A stretch of 64,000 nt of DNA, from assembly GCF_003205575.1 (NCBI RefSeq), contig NZ_PYBW01000043.1, forward strand, positions 99,778-163,777, written 5' to 3'. The position numbers and the translations under genes are program-made. Shown here piece after piece: positions 16,186 through 24,405 of the stretch. This stretch comes from Streptomyces tateyamensis. Lineage in GTDB: Bacteria; Actinomycetota; Actinomycetes; Streptomycetales; Streptomycetaceae. Numbering within the stretch: the first letter of the stretch is position 1; every line of letters begins with the position of its first letter. The notes beneath the pieces are model-generated. The model worked only from the letters and a program-made list of their open reading frames with translations. It did not search any database and was not told where the DNA came from.

Positions 16186-17514
16186 ATGCCGCACCGCTCC
16201 CCTCGCCCCCGGGCCGATCAGCGCCGCGCCCAGCACCGTTCGCGCGGCCGCAGCCGCCGGGTGCTCGCCCTCAGCCTCGGCCTCGGCGGCACGCTGAGCG
16301 CGGCGGCGGCGCTGCTCGGCGTCTCCTTCGCGGCCACCGCACCGGCGCCGGCCCAGCCGAACCAGAACTGCACGCTGACCGTGCCGGCGAACCCGCTGTC
16401 CGCACAGGGCCTGGCCACGCCCTACCAGTTGAGCGCGACCGACCCCGCGCAGGGCCCCTGCCACGAGGCCGACCCGAACCAGTCCGCCTTCGTCCAGGCC
16501 ACCGTGCTCGACCCGGCCACCGGTGCGCTGTCGGTCTACAGCCCGCTGGTGGTCGACCGCGGCACCGCGCCGGCCCTGCCGACCGTGCTGCCGACCCTGC
16601 CCGCGCATGCCGTGGTCGGCATCTGGTTCGGCTTCAACGCCGGTGTCCTCAGCCTGCGGGGCCAGACCGCCGCCGGGAGCTGCGTCGGCGGGGCCGCGCG
16701 GGGCACGCCCTTCGGCCAGTTCGCCTACTGCAACGCCCCGGCCTTCTTCGCCGCCGCCAACGCCGCCGAGCAGTCCGGCAAGCTGACCGTGCCGCCGCTG
16801 GGCACCGCCAAGGACGGCAAACCCTGCCTGACCACGCGTGACTTCGGCCTGGTCGACCAGGACCAGAGCGACAACGTCACCACCGAGTACCTGGCCACCG
16901 CCCGCGGCCGCACCGCCCAGCAGACCGCCAAGAACGCCGCCGCCCTCGGCCGCAACCGCACCATGCGCAACGGCGGCTCGGCCCTGCTCAACGGCAGCGA
17001 CAACCTGCTCCTGGTCAAGTTCGAGGACCCGGCGCTCGGTTGCACCCCCTGGACGGCTCCCGACCTGGCCGACCCGGGCGCCTCGGTCACCTCACTGGCG
17101 CTCAACGAGCTCCAGGCGGCGAAGTTCCAGTCCGCACCGGTCGCGCTGGTCCCACTCAACGACCCGATGGTGACCACGAACAACAGGCCGGACCGCGACA
17201 AGGCCGACCGCTACCGCGCGGGCGTGGACCAACCCCCACTGGGCCCGGGCGCCACCGGCGATCCCAGGGCCTACTGCACCCAACTCGCCACCGTGGGCGC
17301 CCGCCGGATCCGCCTGGACCGCCGCTTCACCCTCGGCGCCCCGTCCCCGCAGGCGGGCCAGAACCTGTTCGCCTTCCTCACCCAGCGCCTGACCGCCTCC
17401 CTGACCAACCTCGGCTGCCCGGACGCAGCCCGCGCGGCAGCCTTGGCCCCGGACACCGAAACCTCGGCCACCCCGACTTCCGGCGAAGCCACCGACAGCG
17501 CCCCGACTCCCTAG
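16186..17514 (+). CDS. secreted protein of unknown function
   Basis: 442-aa protein with an Arg-rich N-terminus and a signal-peptide helix (about residues 28-55, ending near APAPAQP). The mature part has about eight Cys and stretches that look conserved, for example VVGIWFGFNAGVLSLRG, FGQFAYCNAPAFFAAAN, FGLVDQDQSDNVTTEYL and CTPWTAPDLADPGA. I have the impression of similar secreted proteins in actinomycetes and fungi but know no function. ATG 16186 has GGAGGA upstream. Its promoter shares the TTAGG repeat with the ferric-reductase operon, suggesting co-regulation by the two-component pair encoded between them. Short Thr/Ser tail at the C-terminus. Confidence 0.85.
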   Translation: MPHRSPRPRADQRRAQHRSRGRSRRVLALSLGLGGTLSAAAALLGVSFAATAPAPAQPNQNCTLTVPANPLSAQGLATPYQLSATDPAQGPCHEADPNQSAFVQATVLDPATGALSVYSPLVVDRGTAPALPTVLPTLPAHAVVGIWFGFNAGVLSLRGQTAAGSCVGGAARGTPFGQFAYCNAPAFFAAANAAEQSGKLTVPPLGTAKDGKPCLTTRDFGLVDQDQSDNVTTEYLATARGRTAQQTAKNAAALGRNRTMRNGGSALLNGSDNLLLVKFEDPALGCTPWTAPDLADPGASVTSLALNELQAAKFQSAPVALVPLNDPMVTTNNRPDRDKADRYRAGVDQPPLGPGATGDPRAYCTQLATVGARRIRLDRRFTLGAPSPQAGQNLFAFLTQRLTASLTNLGCPDAARAAALAPDTETSATPTSGEATDSAPTP

Positions 17515-17548
17515 GCTCTCGGGAGCAGCTCCGCCCTTGCCCATCCCG

Positions 17549-18409
17549 TCAGTTGGCGAGGTCCAGGTCCTGCCAGGCCCGCCCTGGCCCGCCGGCGGCC
17601 CAGGCATCGAGGAGGGTCCCGACCTCGGCCGCCGGCGCCGCGAGCGAGACCTGCTGCGTGCCGGCCCGGACACTGCGCTGCTGCTCATGGCTGCCCTCGC
17701 TGCAGCACTTGCAGAGCAGGTTGACGCTGCTCGCCGGTTCCGCACCGAACCCGCGCTCGGCGAACAGCTCGACCAGGGCTTCCAGATCTGCCGGCGCCGG
17801 GGCGGTCAGGGTGACGGTGTGCGTGGGCAGCGCGGAGGGCTCGAACAGCATGATCTCCTCGAAGACGCCGTGCCGTTGACCGTCGACGACGCGGTCACCG
17901 ACAGGCGCACCGTCGTGCAGCACGACCTCACCGAACCGGCGCCCCGGGGTAACCGGGACGCTGACGACCCGCGCCCGGGTCGGACAGAGCCGCTGCACCC
18001 AGACCACCTCCTGCTCACCGGCCGTCTCCAGCCGTACGCAGGCCATGCCGAAGTTGCCGACGATCTCGCCCTCGCCGTCCGGCAGCTCGATGCCGAAACC
18101 CGACCAGGCGTCCCGGGCCGCCGGCCAGTCGCGCAGCACGGTGGCGGCGATCCCCAGGTTCCAGTACGCCGGGTCGCCCTCGCCCCGCGGCGCTCGGGCG
18201 GCGGCCTCCTTGCCGAGTTCGAACGCCTTCTCCCAGTTTCGGAGGAACTTGTGCGCCAACGCGGCGTCGAACCACCAGATCCCGCTGGGCTTCTCGTCGG
18301 GGTAGTGCCGCAGCACCTCCTCGTAGCGGTCCGCGGAGAGCTGCCACTGCTCCGCGTCCCAGGCTTCTCCGGCCTGCTCCAGCAGAGCCTTCGCCTCGTC
18401 CTTGCGCAC
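17549..18409 (-). CDS. tetratricopeptide-repeat protein with C-terminal Cys cluster
   Basis: 286-aa cytoplasmic protein. TPR-like helices run over residues 1-105 (ALLEQAGEAWDAEQWQLSADRYEEVL and WWFDAALAHKFLRNWEKAFELG and related repeats). The second half is a beta-rich region with LCPTRARVVSVPVTPGRRFGEVVLHDG, and it ends with NLLCKCCSEGSHEQQ, a CxCC cluster that could bind metal or be redox active. Start chosen at the GTG at 18409 with GGGGAG 8 bases upstream; an adjacent GTG (18418) is possible. I recognise it as a conserved Streptomyces hypothetical; role unknown. Confidence 0.8.
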   Translation of the reverse strand: MRKDEAKALLEQAGEAWDAEQWQLSADRYEEVLRHYPDEKPSGIWWFDAALAHKFLRNWEKAFELGKEAAARAPRGEGDPAYWNLGIAATVLRDWPAARDAWSGFGIELPDGEGEIVGNFGMACVRLETAGEQEVVWVQRLCPTRARVVSVPVTPGRRFGEVVLHDGAPVGDRVVDGQRHGVFEEIMLFEPSALPTHTVTLTAPAPADLEALVELFAERGFGAEPASSVNLLCKCCSEGSHEQQRSVRAGTQQVSLAAPAAEVGTLLDAWAAGGPGRAWQDLDLAN

Positions 18410-18697
18410 CGACGCCACTCCCCGATCCACCGCGCCCAGGCCTGCCACCTGGGAATCCACCGCCGAAGTGTGCCACGGCCCGACCCGGGCCCCGCACCCG
18501 GCCCTGCTCCCGCACCTGGCGCCACCGTCGGGCCCGGCAGCTGCCAGGCCCGGTGCGGAATTCCCCATGAATATAAGAGTCCGACACGCGCATATCCGCC
18601 GCCCATGCCAATTCGCCGACGACTGCCGGGAATTATCGGTAAAGTAGGGAGAGAATTCCAGATATTCCCCCACCTGATGCACGTGAGGTTGCCCGCA

Positions 18698-19117
18698 ATG
18701 AGCCTGAGCATTCGCAATCAGATCCCCGGCACCGTCACCTCGGTGACCACGGGCGAGGCCATGGCCACCGTCAAGGCCCGGCTGCAGGGCGGCCAGGTCA
18801 TCACCGCTGCCGTCACGGTGGACGCCGTCAAGGACCTCGGCCTGGCCGAGGGCAGCGCCGTTCTCGCGGTGGTCAAGTCCACCGAGGTCGCCCTCGCCAC
18901 CGATGCGGTGTCCGGGCTGAGCATTCGCAACCAGCTCCCCGGCACGGTCACCGAGATCGCCACCGGCAATGCGATGGCCACGGTCAAGGTCGCCGTGGCG
19001 GGTGGCGAGCTGACCGCGGCCATCACCAAGGACGCCGTCACCGACCTCGGCCTCGCGGCCGGCAGTTCGGTGGTCGCCCTGATCAAGTCGACCGAGGTCG
19101 CCCTCGCCACGGCCTGA
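18698..19117 (+). CDS. di-TOBE (Mop-like) molybdate-binding protein
   Basis: 139-aa protein made of two tandem TOBE/Mop domains (about 1-69 and 73-139). Each begins LSIRNQ-x-PGTVT and ends VVALIKSTEVALAT or a close variant, so it is an internal duplication. Such molbindins store or buffer molybdate/tungstate as oligomers in the cytoplasm. ATG 18698 gives a product starting exactly at the first repeat; the SD (GTGAGG) is weak. No modABC genes are adjacent. A strong hairpin follows. Confidence 0.92.
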   Translation: MSLSIRNQIPGTVTSVTTGEAMATVKARLQGGQVITAAVTVDAVKDLGLAEGSAVLAVVKSTEVALATDAVSGLSIRNQLPGTVTEIATGNAMATVKVAVAGGELTAAITKDAVTDLGLAAGSSVVALIKSTEVALATA

Positions 19118-19149
19118 ACCGAACCCGCCTCGAGGACGCCCTCGCCACG

Positions 19150-19181
19150 GTGTCCGCTCCCCGATCCCGGGGAGCGGACAC
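19150..19181. terminator. hairpin terminator after the di-TOBE gene
   Basis: A 13-bp perfect stem (19150-19162 with 19169-19181) and a six-base loop lie between the convergent di-TOBE and ADP-ribosyltransferase genes. It could act in both directions. Confidence 0.85.
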
Positions 19182-19213
19182 TGTGGCCCGGCGGTGCTCC
19201 GCCGGCTGGTCCG

Positions 19214-19927
19214 TCAGGGGGCGGCCGGGGCGGTCCGGTAGGGCGCGAAGTCGGGGTTGGACTTGCAGCCGAGGTTCTCGAAGGTGCTGATCTTCGTGTT
19301 CGGATCGGTGGCGGTCAGGTGGTACTTGCAGGCGCCCTTGAGGTACCGGCCCTCGACCCCGCCCGGGAAGTCGATCTCCTTGTTCCACAGGTACGGCGAC
19401 TGGTACCCGTTGAGGCGGGCGGTGGCGTTCACGTCGATGCCGCCGGGGGCGTAGATCTCGTAGACCCAGCCCGTCTTGGCCTCCCCGTAGGTGGCGAACT
19501 TCTGCGCCACCCACATCGCACAACTGGTGCTCAGGTGCGCGCTGTCCTGCCCGCCGCCCTTGACGATGTACTGGTCGAGCGGGATCAGCTGGTCGCCGCG
19601 CGGAGTGAAACCGGTACGGAAGATGTCCGCCACGTTCTCCCGGGTGTCGCCCCGCCAGAGTGTGTTGACGTCGTTGCGCCACTGCCAGCGCTCGTCCGTC
19701 GCCGTGGTCGCCACCGTCTGGGCGATCTGCGGTTCGGTCGTCGTGCGCCACCAGTCCGAGGCGCGGTAGTCGACCACCGGCCCGCACGGCGTGGTGAGAT
19801 CGTCGTCGGCAGCGCCCCGCACCGCCGGGGCGGCGGAGGGGGCGGCCTGGGCCGGGGCGACGGCGACCGTGGAGACGGCGGAGGCGAGCGAGACAGCGGC
19901 GAGCACCCGCAGAGCGGCCTGCAGCAT
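19214..19927 (-). CDS. secreted scabin/pierisin-like mono-ADP-ribosyltransferase
   Basis: 237-aa exported enzyme. Signal peptide about 1-29 ending in AQA. Mature domain matches the pierisin/scabin ART layout: Arg92 in LWRGDTR (NAD binding), STS at 133-135, APGGIDVN, then the ARTT loop with Glu184 followed by FPGG, and a C-terminal Cys-bearing segment NLGCKSNPDFAP. Known scabin-like enzymes modify guanine in DNA. In those the loop reads Gln-x-Glu; here it is Asn182-Lys-Glu184, so target choice may differ. Four Cys could form two disulfides. No immunity gene is obvious nearby. Closest alternative: a generic secreted ART toxin with a protein target. Confidence 0.85.
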   Translation of the reverse strand: MLQAALRVLAAVSLASAVSTVAVAPAQAAPSAAPAVRGAADDDLTTPCGPVVDYRASDWWRTTTEPQIAQTVATTATDERWQWRNDVNTLWRGDTRENVADIFRTGFTPRGDQLIPLDQYIVKGGGQDSAHLSTSCAMWVAQKFATYGEAKTGWVYEIYAPGGIDVNATARLNGYQSPYLWNKEIDFPGGVEGRYLKGACKYHLTATDPNTKISTFENLGCKSNPDFAPYRTAPAAP

Positions 19928-20057
19928 GGTGAGTACCCATCAGTTGATCAACATGACGGGCCCCTTTATAGGCGTGCCGCTCACGGTGCACCGGGAGCGA
20001 TACGCCGGAACCACCCTGAGGAGTGGATAAGTCGTACCGCCTCCGGGTTCAGCCCGG
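19928..20057. other. intergenic sequence upstream of the ADP-ribosyltransferase
   Basis: Short AT-richer promoter region of the toxin-like gene. No clear operator or -35/-10 pair could be fixed. Confidence 0.4.
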
Positions 20058-20196
20058 GTCGGCCGGCGTACGGGTCGGCAGCTCTCGGCGTCGGCCCGGC
20101 ACCTGCCTGGCCCACGAGGACACCGACGAGGGCATCACCGCGGCCACGGCTGCGGGCATGACGGTGATCGACGTCCGGCCACGCCCCTGGCACTGA
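20058..20196 (+). pseudogene. remnant of a HAD-type phosphatase (C-terminal end, frameshifted)
   Basis: The frame ending at the TGA 20194-20196 reads TCLAHEDTDEGITAATAAGM followed by TVIDVRP, which is the motif IV region of beta-phosphoglucomutase-like HAD hydrolases (normally a Cys-Leu-x-x-EDT/S-x-x-Gly pattern). Just upstream a different frame reads AYGSAALGVGPA, matching the helix that precedes that motif. So the remnant carries a frameshift near 20095. Everything N-terminal is gone. Short and based on pattern only. Confidence 0.5.
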
Positions 20197-20266
20197 CGGC
20201 GAGGCGGGCCGGGGGCCAGGTCGGCGACGGCGCCACCCCCGTCTGCCGAGTCCTCCTGGGGCAGGC

Positions 20267-20836
20267 TCAACGCGGACCCGCGGCCCACTCCGCTAGCAGG
20301 GAGAAATCCTCCGGGCTCAGCCCGAACCGGGGGTCGATCCGGTGGAGCAGCGCTGGGCCGTCGTGGTTCTCGGCCACCCAGTCGCGGTCGGCTCGGGTGA
20401 TCTCGTCGTCGACCCAGGCGAAAGCGCGACCCGCGGCCCACGACACGACGGTCGGGGTCTTCCAAAAGACCTTGCCCGCCGGAGTGGGCCGCGGGACTGG
20501 CCACGGGATGACCGGGAGTTCCGGCAGGCCGATCAGTGGAGCGATGAACGTGTTGGCCTCGGCCTCCCAGGTGGTCGCCCAGACCAGGTCGAAGGGAAGG
20601 GCAGCCAACTCAGCCCCGTGGCCGGGGTTCAGCCACACCGGCAGCGGCGTCGGACGCTTCCCCGGCCGTCCCCAGGCCTCCAGGCGCGCAAGCTCGGCCG
20701 CCTCCCAGCTCGGAGGCATCAGCCGGTGTGTCTCGAACCCGTCCGGGCGGCGGTTGGGCATACCGGCGAACGGGTTGAGCGGCCCGTCGACATCAAGCAG
20801 CAGAATCGGCCGACCCTGCTCACCACCCGTACCCAT
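20267..20836 (-). CDS. HAD-like domain protein (Swiss Army Knife RNA-repair HAD family)
   Basis: 189-aa cytoplasmic protein. Motif I is ILLLDVDGPLNPF (nucleophile Asp and second Asp), followed by LVWATTWEAEANTFIAPL (motif II Thr) and FAWVDDEITRADRDW (acidic motif IV). This arrangement is typical of a stand-alone HAD family seen in Streptomyces and in RNA-repair contexts. ATG 20836 was chosen; upstream residues in the frame are non-homologous. Substrate unknown, and no RNA ligase lies nearby. Confidence 0.85.
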   Translation of the reverse strand: MGTGGEQGRPILLLDVDGPLNPFAGMPNRRPDGFETHRLMPPSWEAAELARLEAWGRPGKRPTPLPVWLNPGHGAELAALPFDLVWATTWEAEANTFIAPLIGLPELPVIPWPVPRPTPAGKVFWKTPTVVSWAAGRAFAWVDDEITRADRDWVAENHDGPALLHRIDPRFGLSPEDFSLLAEWAAGPR

Positions 20837-21270
20837 GCGGGCACGGTACCGCGGGCAGGGCCGGGAGCGCCCCGGATTTCCGGCCGGGAAGCGAGCAGGG
20901 TCGCCGGACCGCAGGCCGGGCCCGGACTTCCTCCGAGGTGGCGCACAGGAGGGCGACTCATGCAGTGCAGGTCGGAGCACCTGCTGGCGGCTCCTGCCGC
21001 CCCAAGGCTGGTCCCCCGTCAGTCATCGAGGGCCGCCACAGCGCGCCTCCGCCGCTGACCTGACATCAGGTTCCTTCCTCGGGTGGTCGCGATGTACAGC
21101 GCACCGGCTGGGCGCCAGGCAACTGTGCTCGGCCGGGCCGGAATGTGGGGGTTCGTCAACTGAAGATGCGTGCTCGTCCCGCATGACCCGGCTGATCTTG
21201 CAAGGCCAGGATGGCGCTGCAGCCGGACGCCGGCCGGCGACGGCGGTCTCCAGGGAGCGGAGGAAGAGCG
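20837..21270. other. 434-bp intergenic region before the lanthipeptide genes
   Basis: Holds the divergent promoters of the HAD-like gene and lanL. No gene, no clear palindrome and no terminator were seen. The last 20 bases carry the GGAGGAAG ribosome site of lanL. Confidence 0.5.
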
Positions 21271-24057
21271 ATGGCAGACGGGTACACGGCGGGTCAGGCC
21301 TCGGCAGATCCGTACGCCGCGCTCTTCCCCGACCTGGTCGAGGCGGTGCTCCGCAGGCAGGGTGCGCGGGACTGGGACGTCGACCTAGACGACTTCTGGT
21401 GCCGGGTGTCCCCGGACGATGCCGCCGCGGGACGGCGGCAGGGGTGGAAGCTGCACGTGTCGGCCGTCCCGCTCTCCGCTCCGATGGTGCTGACCCGGGC
21501 CGCCGAGGTGCTCGTCGCCGCCCGGGCCCCGTTCAAGTGCGCCGGTACGCCGGGCCGACTGGCGGAGCTCGTCTCGGGGCACTACGACCGTGGCGGTGGC
21601 GGGAAGTTCATCACCGTCTACCCGCAGGACGACGACCAGTTCCGCTGGCTGGCCGAGGAGTTGCACCGGGTGACCGCGCAGCTGCCGGGGCCGGGCATCC
21701 TGTCCGACCGTCCGTATCGGCCGGGCAGCCTGGTGCACTACCGCTACGGCGCCTTCCGCGGCTTCCCCCGGCTCACCAACGACGGCTCGCTTGAGCCGAT
21801 GCTTCAGGCACCCGACGGGACCTTCGTCCGGGACCGGCGGCAGGCCGGCTTCCGCCCGCCCCCGTGGGCGGTCTCCCCTCTCCCGCTGCCCGCCGAACCG
21901 GCGCCCGCGCCCGCCGCCGGGACGAGCGTCCTGTTGAACGACCGGTACGTCGTCCGCAAGGCCGTTCGGCACGCGTACAAGGGCGGCGTCTTCCTCGGTA
22001 CCGACCGGCGGACCGGCCAGGAGGTCGTCATCAAGGAGGCCCGCCGACACGTCGGGGCCGCCCTGGACGGCTCCGACGCGGGCGACCGGCTCGGCCACGA
22101 GGCGGAGATGCTCACGCTGCTCGCGCCGCTCGGCCTGAGTCCGCAACCGCTGGGCGTCTTCGGTCAGGGCGGCAACCGGTACCTCGCCGAGGAGCGCGTC
22201 GCCGGGCAGACGCTGCGCGCCTGGCGGACCGAGCGGCTCCACCCCGACCGGGCGCAACTGCTTGATCTGGCAGCGCAGTTGGTGGGCGTCGTCGGGGCCG
22301 TGCACGGACTCGGCCTGGTCCTGCGGGACCTGAACCCCAACAACCTGATGGTCACTCCGGACGGCGAGCTGCGCCTGATCGACCTGGAGGCCCTGGCCCG
22401 CCCCGGCGACCGGGTGGTGGGGATCCACACCCCGGGCTACGGCGCGCCGGAGGTCGTCGACCTCGCCCCGACCGGGCTGGCCCCGGCCCTGGAGTCCGAC
22501 CTCTACAGTCTGGGCGCCGTACTGTTCCACCTGCTGACCGGCGCCGAGCCCGTGCTCGCCCCGGACCGCGGGGCAGCGCGCGGCCGTCGCGAGCGCCTGG
22601 CCGCCCTGCTGGCCGCCGCGCTCGCCGACCGCCCGGAGCTCACCGCCTTCCAGCCGCTCGTGCTGGGTCTCCTGACGGACAGTCAGCAGGACCGGTGGAG
22701 CCTGCAGACGGTCCGCGAGACGCTCACCGGGCCGCTCGCCACCACAGGCGCGGCCGCACCTGCCTCCCTCGCGAGTTCCCCGCCCGCTGGGGTCGTCCTC
22801 GACGGCCGGACCGCCGAACGGCTGCTCGCCGACGGGCTGACCCACCTGGTGGACACCATGACCCCGCTCGACCCGGTACGGCTCTGGCCCGCCGATCCGG
22901 CCACCGAGCGGACCGATCCGCTGAACGTGCAGCACGGTGCGGCCGGCGTCCTGTCCGTCCTCACCGCCGCTGCGGCACACCGGTCGGATCCGCGGCTGCG
23001 GGCGACCGTGGCCCAAGCCGCGCAGTGGATCGCCGCCCGGGCCGAGGTCGGCGGGCAGCAGTTGCCCGGACTGTACTTCGGGCGCTCCGGCACCGCCTGG
23101 GCCCTGCTGGACGCCGCCCGGCTGCTCGAGGACGACTCGCTCGCCGAGCACGCGGCCAGGCTGGCCCGCGAGGTGCCGGTGCGCTGGCCGAACCCGGACG
23201 TGTGCCACGGCGTGGCCGGCGCCGGGCTGACCCAGCTCCGCTTCTGGCAGGCCACCGGCGACAAGGAGTTTCGGGAACGCGCGGTGAGCGCCGCCGAGCA
23301 CCTGCTGAGCACGGCGGCGAAGGGGCGGTCGGGCGTGGTGTGGCCGGTCCCGGCCGACTTCGACTCCGAGCTCGCCGGCATCACCCATCTCGGCTTCGCC
23401 CACGGCGTCGCCGGCGTCGGCACCTTCCTGCTGCTCGCCGGAGTCGCCGCGGAGCGGGAGGACTTCGTCCACGCGGCCCGGGCGGCTGCCGAGACCCTGC
23501 TGGCCACCGCACGCGTCCGGGACGACGGAGCGGGCTGGCCAGTCGACGATCGTCACGCGGATCGCGGCGAGCACCGGGGCGAGCACCGAGGCGGGAACCG
23601 TGGCGAGCACCGCGACGCCGAGGCCCCCGTCCACGCGCCGCACTGGTGCAGCGGTGCCTCCGGCATCGGCACCTTCCTGGTCCGCCTCTGGCAGGCCACC
23701 GGGGATCCCCGGTACCGCCGGAGCGCCGAACAGGCCGCGACCGAGGTGTACCGCTGGCGCTGGCGGAGCACGCCGGCCGCCTGCCACGGCCTCGCCGGCA
23801 ACGCCGAGTACCTGCTCGAACTGGCGCAGGCCCTGAACGACCCCGCCCACCGGCGCCGCGCCGAGGAACTCCTCGCCTGCGCCCACGCACGTCACGTCGT
23901 CCACGACGGACTGCTCCTGATCCCCGACGAGACCCTGACCAGGGTCGGCGTCGGTTACGGCACCGGACTCGGCGGGCCGCTCGGCCTGCTGGTGCGGCTC
24001 CACCACGGCGGGCCACGCCCCTGGCTGCCCGCCCTCGACCTGGCCGGAAGGAGGTGA
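21271..24057 (+). CDS. lanL: class IV-like lanthipeptide synthetase (LanL: lyase-kinase-cyclase)
   Basis: 928-aa trifunctional enzyme. Residues 1-220 form the phospho-Ser/Thr lyase-like domain (LHVSAVPLSAP, GGKFITVYP, SDRPYRPGSLVHYRYG). Residues about 225-500 are a kinase with Lys255 in VVIKEAR, a catalytic loop LRDLNPNN (Asp353) and LIDLEAL (Asp371) replacing DFG. Residues 530-928 form the LanC-like cyclase with HG motifs at 646 and 711, Cys793 in HWCSG and Cys838-His839 in ACHGLAG. These three are the expected zinc ligands, which class III LanKC lacks, so class IV is preferred. An inserted GEHRG-type repeat occurs at about 770-785. The precursor gene follows 5 bp later. It would dehydrate Ser/Thr and cyclise with Cys. 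Confidence 0.93.
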   Translation: MADGYTAGQASADPYAALFPDLVEAVLRRQGARDWDVDLDDFWCRVSPDDAAAGRRQGWKLHVSAVPLSAPMVLTRAAEVLVAARAPFKCAGTPGRLAELVSGHYDRGGGGKFITVYPQDDDQFRWLAEELHRVTAQLPGPGILSDRPYRPGSLVHYRYGAFRGFPRLTNDGSLEPMLQAPDGTFVRDRRQAGFRPPPWAVSPLPLPAEPAPAPAAGTSVLLNDRYVVRKAVRHAYKGGVFLGTDRRTGQEVVIKEARRHVGAALDGSDAGDRLGHEAEMLTLLAPLGLSPQPLGVFGQGGNRYLAEERVAGQTLRAWRTERLHPDRAQLLDLAAQLVGVVGAVHGLGLVLRDLNPNNLMVTPDGELRLIDLEALARPGDRVVGIHTPGYGAPEVVDLAPTGLAPALESDLYSLGAVLFHLLTGAEPVLAPDRGAARGRRERLAALLAAALADRPELTAFQPLVLGLLTDSQQDRWSLQTVRETLTGPLATTGAAAPASLASSPPAGVVLDGRTAERLLADGLTHLVDTMTPLDPVRLWPADPATERTDPLNVQHGAAGVLSVLTAAAAHRSDPRLRATVAQAAQWIAARAEVGGQQLPGLYFGRSGTAWALLDAARLLEDDSLAEHAARLAREVPVRWPNPDVCHGVAGAGLTQLRFWQATGDKEFRERAVSAAEHLLSTAAKGRSGVVWPVPADFDSELAGITHLGFAHGVAGVGTFLLLAGVAAEREDFVHAARAAAETLLATARVRDDGAGWPVDDRHADRGEHRGEHRGGNRGEHRDAEAPVHAPHWCSGASGIGTFLVRLWQATGDPRYRRSAEQAATEVYRWRWRSTPAACHGLAGNAEYLLELAQALNDPAHRRRAEELLACAHARHVVHDGLLLIPDETLTRVGVGYGTGLGGPLGLLVRLHHGGPRPWLPALDLAGRR

Positions 24058-24062
24058 CCACC

Positions 24063-24182
24063 ATGACCGACGACGTCAACGCCCTGCAGCTGCTGGACAG
24101 CGAGGAGGAGACCACCACGGGCTACGTCTGCTACCCGTTCTCGATCTTCACCTGCGGGAACTGGAGCATCAACGACGCGTGA
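24063..24182 (+). CDS. lanA: lanthipeptide precursor peptide (LanA)
   Basis: 39-aa precursor. A perfect AAGGAGGTGA ribosome site overlaps the lanL stop, giving tight coupling. The leader (about residues 1-16) contains NALQLLDSEEE, an amphipathic LQ-L-x-acidic pattern like class III/IV leaders. The core holds Thr17-19, Cys23, Ser27, Thr30, Cys31 and Ser35. Thr19-x3-Cys23 and Ser27-x3-Cys31 have the same spacing, so two similar (methyl)lanthionine rings are possible. Cleavage site unknown; no protease or transporter gene lies beside it. Confidence 0.9.
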   Translation: MTDDVNALQLLDSEEETTTGYVCYPFSIFTCGNWSINDA

Positions 24183-24237
24183 GCCCGACCGGGCGGACCT
24201 GAGTGCGGGAACCTCCCGTGACCGCGGACCGCCCCAC

Positions 24238-24282
24238 GACGGCGCGGGTGACCGAGACTCCCCCTCGGCCACCCGCGCCGTC
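24238..24282. terminator. hairpin after lanA
   Basis: A 13-bp GC-rich stem (24238-24250 with 24270-24282) extends into an inner CCGAG/CTCGG stem. Located 56 bp after the precursor stop, no U tract. Probable terminator of the lanL-lanA transcript. Confidence 0.75.
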
Positions 24283-24405
24283 GGTCCGACGAGCACACGT
24301 GCACACGAGCACGAGCGCACGAGCGCACGGCGGTCCTGCCCCGGTACTTCGTGGCTGACTTCCCGTCACCGATAATGGGGCCACCCCAGCGAAAGGTGTC
24401 GTGCC

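Noticed and set aside
24300..24335. ACGAGCACACG-like short repeats after lanA, considered as a CRISPR or VNTR
   Set aside because: Units are 6-10 bases, irregular, and without spacers of constant length.
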